From positions 1-64,000 of the forward strand of contig JBBRAB010000022.1 of assembly GCA_038207155.1 (NCBI GenBank): DNA of 64,000 nt, written 5' to 3'. Source of the stretch: FEN-1139 sp038207155. Lineage in GTDB: Bacteria > Myxococcota_A > Polyangia > Polyangiales > Polyangiaceae. Below the pieces are notes generated by a model, which worked only from the letters and a program-made list of their open reading frames with translations, did not search any database and was not told the origin of the DNA. Shown here one piece after another: positions 60,336-64,000 of the stretch. The translations under genes and the position numbers were made by a program. Numbering within the stretch: position 1 is the first letter of the stretch; the number at the start of each line of letters is the position of its first letter.

Positions 60336-61661
60336 ATGCACCTGCGCCCCATCAGCATCTGTGCCCTGGCCCTGGCCCTCTCAGCCCTCACGTTTGCCAC
60401 GCAGTCCCAGGCGGCTCGCGGACGAGTTCACGTCAGTGACGGAAAACTCCTGACGGACTTCTGCACTCCGCTGCGCGGCGCCGTGTGGGACATCGGGGAC
60501 CCCAACGACGGCAATCGCTCGCGCGGCGCGCTCGAGGCCATGAAGGCCGCCGGCTTCAACGCCGCCCATGTCTACCTCTCCTCCGAGGATCCGGACGAGC
60601 GCTGGACCCGCGTCGATGACCTGGTGACCTGGGCAGGCCAGCTCGATCTGTACGTGACGATCACCGGCGCCTGCACGAAGGACCACTGCTTCATGCTCAC
60701 CTCAGAGGAGCGGCGCGCCTACTCGGACGACATGTGGACCAAGGCAGCCCCGCGCTGGGGCTCCTTTCCCCACGTGACCTTCGAGGTGCAAAACGAGCCC
60801 GTCGTGAGCGGCAATCGCGACATCTGGGACGTTGAGATCGACCGCGAGTGGTCGGCGTACCAGATCATTCGCAAGGCCGCGCCCGACACGCACGTGTCTC
60901 TGTTTTGTATGGGCGGCGTGGGAGTCGCCGATGCGGTCGCCAACCCGTACAACGCCGAGGACTACTCGCGCGGGCTCTATGCTGCCCAAGAGGTGCAGCG
61001 GCGCGGGGTCGACTACTCGAACGCCTCGGTGAGCATGCACATGGGTGGTCCCTGGCAGGATGAGAACGTCACGGTGCAGTCCTGGCCGGATGCGGAAGAT
61101 TGGGCTCTGGCGCGCGAGCTGCCTAAGCTCGGGATCCCCGTGTTCATCACGGAATCCGAGGTCTGTATCGACAGTGGCTTCAATTGCCCGGCTCACGCCA
61201 TGGGACTGTTCCGCACGGCAGATGAGCTCGGAATCGGTTGGTATTCCTTCTACCAGAACTGGGGCGTGCTCGGCAGAACCTGGGAATCGCAGCGAACAAC
61301 TGCGAGCTACACCTATCACTCCGATTTCGGAACGGTGCCTGACTCGGCGGCAGAGCGTTGTCCTGCCGGCAGCGCCGGTTCAGGTGGCACTGGGGGCGCC
61401 AGCTCGACGGGCGGCACGGGCAGCGCGGCAGGCACGGGCAGCGGCGGAGCAGGCACGGCAACCGGGACGGGAGCAAGTGCGAGTGGCTCGGGGCTCGCCA
61501 GCGGCGGCGCTGCCAACGGCACTGGCGGCTCCGGCGCTGGCTGCAGTCTCGCTCACGCGCCAGCGCATAGCTCGCTGCTCGCACCGTTGACGCTCGCGTT
61601 CGCGTTCCTGCTGCGTCGACGAGCGCGCGCTGGCGTCCGCTCCTCCGCGTCCAATCACTGA
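60336..61661 (+). CDS. GH5-like glycoside hydrolase with MYXO-CTERM-type tail
   Basis: The protein has 441 residues from ATG 60336. A signal peptide ends FATQSQA. The barrel (about 30-330) has GAVWDIGDPNDGNRSRGALE, the acid/base Glu in FEVQNEPVV and a probable nucleophile Glu in VFITESEV, as in GH5-type enzymes. A long Gly/Ser/Thr tether (about 345-405) is followed by GAGCSLAHAP, a hydrophobic helix and RRRARAG, the layout of a MYXO-CTERM sorting tail. The mature enzyme is probably lipid-anchored at the surface after cleavage at the Cys. It is in tandem with the beta-helix gene. Confidence 0.87.
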   Translation: MHLRPISICALALALSALTFATQSQAARGRVHVSDGKLLTDFCTPLRGAVWDIGDPNDGNRSRGALEAMKAAGFNAAHVYLSSEDPDERWTRVDDLVTWAGQLDLYVTITGACTKDHCFMLTSEERRAYSDDMWTKAAPRWGSFPHVTFEVQNEPVVSGNRDIWDVEIDREWSAYQIIRKAAPDTHVSLFCMGGVGVADAVANPYNAEDYSRGLYAAQEVQRRGVDYSNASVSMHMGGPWQDENVTVQSWPDAEDWALARELPKLGIPVFITESEVCIDSGFNCPAHAMGLFRTADELGIGWYSFYQNWGVLGRTWESQRTTASYTYHSDFGTVPDSAAERCPAGSAGSGGTGGASSTGGTGSAAGTGSGGAGTATGTGASASGSGLASGGAANGTGGSGAGCSLAHAPAHSSLLAPLTLAFAFLLRRRARAGVRSSASNH

Positions 61662-61679
61662 TTTGAGGAGAATCGACCC

Positions 61680-63410
61680 ATGACCTTCAGAGTCTCAAGC
61701 ATTTCAGGTTTGGCCTCTCTCCTAGCCCGTCAGCTACCGTCACTCAGCGCTGCGATAATCCTGCTGCTTGCGACTGCCGAGGCGTTTTCGGCCGAATTCC
61801 ACGTTACCACCTCCGGACTCGACGCCGACGACGGCTCGGCGGCAAAGCCATGGAAGAACATTCAACAGGCCCTCGATGCAGCCGCTGCGGGTGACACCGT
61901 TGTCGTCCACGCAGGCACTTATCAACTCGCTGCACCGCTGGTCATCAAGACCAAGGCAACCGCAGCCGCGCCGTTGCTAGTGCGCGCCGAGGGCGCCGTC
62001 ACCGTGCGAGATCCCGCTCGCAATTTCGGCGAGTGGTCGGGTGTCGTCCGTCTCGACCAGGCAACGTTCGTCACGCTGCGCGGATTTCGCGTCGAAAATG
62101 CCAGCTTTTTCGGCATCCTGCTCGACCACGTGGACAACGTCACCGTCGAATCCTGCCAGACCGATGGCAGCCTCGGCTCAGGGATTTACACGGGGGATTC
62201 CACCCACATCACGCTGCGCAACAATGACGTCTCGCATTGCTGCGAAGGGGACATCAACCTCGTCTCATCGCAGGAATGCATCTCCGTCGCGCGCAGCGAC
62301 GGCTTTGAGCTCGTCGGCAATGCCGTGCACGACAGCGTGCGCGGTGAGACGGGCGGGGAGGGCATCAACATCAAGGAAGGGACGTCCAACGGCTCGGTGC
62401 ACCACAACCGGATAAGCGAGGGCGTTCGCCTCGGGATCTACGTGGAAGCCTGGGACAAGCTGACTCAGAACATCGAGATCTACGCCAACGAGGTATTTCA
62501 CAATTGCAACGGCATTGTGATCGCGTCGGAACGCGGGGGCACGGTGCGCAACGTGCGTGTGCACGACAACCTCGTGTACGAAAACGGCCTTGCCTACAGC
62601 CCCAAATCCCAGTACTGGCCCTGGGGAGGCGGGATAGGTATCTCGATTCCTGGCTACCTCTCCAACGGCCCACGAGAAGCCATTGCGCTCTATAACAACA
62701 CCGTCGTCCGCAACTCGGACGACAAGGGCTACGGCATCGGGATCTCGATCGACACTGACAATCTCAAGTCCCTGCTAGTCCGCGACAATATCGTGACCGA
62801 CAACCCGACCGCACAGATCGATCTGAGCCGAGGCGCCGCCGAGACCACGGTGCTCTCGAACCTGGTTTTTCCCTACTTTGGCAATTCTTGGATGCACGAG
62901 GTGCGCGGCGAACAGCCCATCGAAACAGCGCCCGGCTTCGTCGATACCAAGGCCTTCAACTTCCGACTCAGCGCCACGAGCCCCGCGGTCGACGTCGGCA
63001 GCGGCGGACCAGAGCTCGCCGCCAGCGACTGGGACGGCAACGCGCGCGTCGCGGGCAGCAAGGTCGATCTCGGGGCCTTTGAATATGGCTCACAGCCCGC
63101 CGTCGCAACCGGCGGCAGCGGCGGCACCGGCACGCATCCTGGGACCGCCGGTAGCGGCGGACTCACAGCGAGCGGAGGCGCCGCAAGCCATGCCGGCATT
63201 GGTAACGGGACGGGTGCGGCGGCGCCTGGCGCGGCAGGTTTGACCGCAAGCGGTGGTTCCGCGACGGGCCAACCAACGGCCGCAGCGCAAGACAGCACCT
63301 CGGACGGTGGCTGCGGCTGCTCGCTGCCGACGAGTGCGCGCGGCACGGGATGGATGGCGCTGCTCGGTCTGCTCGGGCTGATGTTGGTGCGGCGTGGTCA
63401 CTCACGCTGA
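61680..63410 (+). CDS. Right-handed beta-helix protein with MYXO-CTERM tail
   Basis: The protein has 576 residues; GAGGAG lies nine bases before the ATG. A signal peptide ends AEAFSAE. The N-terminal DUF1565-like segment (FHVTTSGLDADDGSAAKPW, NIQQALDAAAAGDTVVVHAG) starts a parallel beta-helix (about 60-430) with repeated N-x-(V/I)-(Y/V)-x-N turns (NNTVVRNS, DNIVTDN). A Gly/Ala tether (about 480-545) leads to the classical MYXO-CTERM signature DGGCGCSLPTS, helix and RRG. Such helices occur in polysaccharide lyases and surface enzymes. Catalytic residues are not identifiable. Confidence 0.9.
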   Translation: MTFRVSSISGLASLLARQLPSLSAAIILLLATAEAFSAEFHVTTSGLDADDGSAAKPWKNIQQALDAAAAGDTVVVHAGTYQLAAPLVIKTKATAAAPLLVRAEGAVTVRDPARNFGEWSGVVRLDQATFVTLRGFRVENASFFGILLDHVDNVTVESCQTDGSLGSGIYTGDSTHITLRNNDVSHCCEGDINLVSSQECISVARSDGFELVGNAVHDSVRGETGGEGINIKEGTSNGSVHHNRISEGVRLGIYVEAWDKLTQNIEIYANEVFHNCNGIVIASERGGTVRNVRVHDNLVYENGLAYSPKSQYWPWGGGIGISIPGYLSNGPREAIALYNNTVVRNSDDKGYGIGISIDTDNLKSLLVRDNIVTDNPTAQIDLSRGAAETTVLSNLVFPYFGNSWMHEVRGEQPIETAPGFVDTKAFNFRLSATSPAVDVGSGGPELAASDWDGNARVAGSKVDLGAFEYGSQPAVATGGSGGTGTHPGTAGSGGLTASGGAASHAGIGNGTGAAAPGAAGLTASGGSATGQPTAAAQDSTSDGGCGCSLPTSARGTGWMALLGLLGLMLVRRGHSR

Positions 63411-63557
63411 GCGAAGGCGCATTGCGCTCAGAGGCTCCCGGCGCGAGGGCCCCGGCGGCGCCACTGCACCTTGCGCGCACTCAGTAGGACACCAAGACCG
63501 GGTAAAGGGGAAAAGCCTCAGAGGTGAGCGGCACGCCGCCTGCAACGTGGGCGAGCT

Positions 63558-63755
63558 ATGACTCTCATCTCTATCGTCGCGACGTTGATCGTTGTTGGTG
63601 TTTTGCTGTGGTTGATCAACACGTACATCCCGATGGACCGCAAGATCAACCGGATCATCAACGGCGTGGTGGTGGTCTTTGTCGTGTTTTGGCTGCTTCA
63701 TGTGTTTGGCGTGTTCGACGCCATGAACATCCGGCTACCGCGCACGGGCCGCTGA
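63558..63755 (+). CDS. Small membrane protein (Thivi_2564-type)
   Basis: The protein has 65 residues with two membrane helices (about 4-20 and 36-52) separated by a conserved loop NTYIPMDRKINRIING, typical of the Thivi_2564 family of small membrane proteins. Function unknown. The start is ATG; no strong ribosome site. It stands alone after the beta-helix gene. Confidence 0.85.
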   Translation: MTLISIVATLIVVGVLLWLINTYIPMDRKINRIINGVVVVFVVFWLLHVFGVFDAMNIRLPRTGR

Positions 63756-63967
63756 GCCGTCGCCACCGTCTGCCAAGACCCGAGGGCGCAAGCCGGAGTC
63801 GTACACCATCAATATGAAGGGGGCGTGCCTTCAATTCGAGGGAGCCACGCGCGGCTGGCGGGACGATCTTCACTCGTCCGAGCGCTTTGGCTCCCTGCTG
63901 CGACGTATCGGTGGCTTGGCATACCCCGTGCTCCCTTGGAGAACCGAACATAAGGCGAGTGCAAACC

Positions 63968-64000
63968 ATGACTACCACAAGAACCGAACGCGAACCCTAC
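63968..64000 (+). CDS. Possible 5' end of a gene cut by the window edge
   Basis: An ATG at 63968 preceded by AAGGCGAG opens a frame of 11 codons (MTTTRTEREPY) that continues past the window end. The fragment is too short to identify. Confidence 0.35.
   Translation, partial: MTTTRTEREPY

Noticed and set aside
1..64000. tRNA, rRNA, insertion sequence or prophage genes
   Set aside because: I looked at the gaps for cloverleaf-like, transposase and integrase patterns and found none, though small ncRNAs could be missed by eye.

Overview
The window is a GC-rich bacterial chromosome segment, almost certainly from the Myxococcota and most likely the Polyangia. This is inferred from the very high GC content at third codon positions, two adjacent proteins with MYXO-CTERM-type C-termini, many lipoproteins with Gly/Thr/Ala-rich tethers, several ECF sigma factors with membrane partners, an IgGFc-binding-type lipoprotein and FGE-domain lipoproteins. 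I saw no rRNA, tRNA, transposase, integrase, phage gene or CRISPR array. The segment reads as stable chromosome mixing housekeeping genes with a large secreted and surface proteome.

Layout. 0.2-2.1 kb (minus): an ECF sigma factor, its membrane anti-sigma factor and a secreted protein. 2.3-4.1 kb (minus): a chemotaxis-like set, CheX-type phosphatase, CheY and a soluble MCP-like protein. 4.2-6.5 kb (minus): a proteostasis operon with a SlyD-like isomerase, an 81-residue protein, a DUF1844 protein and a lipoprotein HtrA protease. 6.9-10.8 kb: an FGE-like lipoprotein, a soluble histidine kinase, a ribbon-helix-helix protein and a C-terminal processing protease. 10.9-18.1 kb: aconitase, divergent from a serA / FAD-FeS dehydrogenase operon that probably couples serine synthesis to D-2-hydroxyglutarate oxidation. 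18.3-24.4 kb: a Cys-rich protein, then a tightly overlapping DUF4178 / membrane spermidine-synthase-like / SGNH-hydrolase operon and a one-TM protein. 24.4-27.3 kb: TetR regulator, PgpA, a second FGE-like lipoprotein. 27.4-31.4 kb: two large repeat lipoproteins. 31.5-39.6 kb: purB, an IgGFc-type lipoprotein, purE-purK, a ketopantoate reductase, a possible 22-residue peptide gene, a membrane protein and an acyltransferase.

39.7-52.6 kb is the most accessory-looking part. Two paralogous ECF sigma / FecR-TPR / secreted-protein modules (41.6-45.5 and 48.4-52.6 kb) flank a zinc-finger protein whose C-terminus reads as a complete histone fold (45.6-46.1 kb) and a GH5-like lipoprotein carrying a ShKT domain. 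Glycoside-hydrolase-like secreted proteins occur at 39.7, 44.2, 46.3 and 60.3 kb and a beta-helix protein at 61.7 kb, which suggests polysaccharide degradation or remodelling under ECF control.

52.7-64 kb holds a two-gene unit of unknown function, a fasciclin lipoprotein, a CAP-domain lipoprotein with an 18-bp repeat linker, a zinc-ribbon/PQQ-propeller membrane protein, a MATE transporter, a cold-shock protein with a clear terminator, an outer-membrane barrel, the two MYXO-CTERM proteins and a small membrane protein. The strongest candidate for something poorly described is the zinc-finger-histone protein. Next come the duplicated sigma/FecR modules, the shared C-terminal tails of the chemotaxis pair, and the 22-residue ORF.
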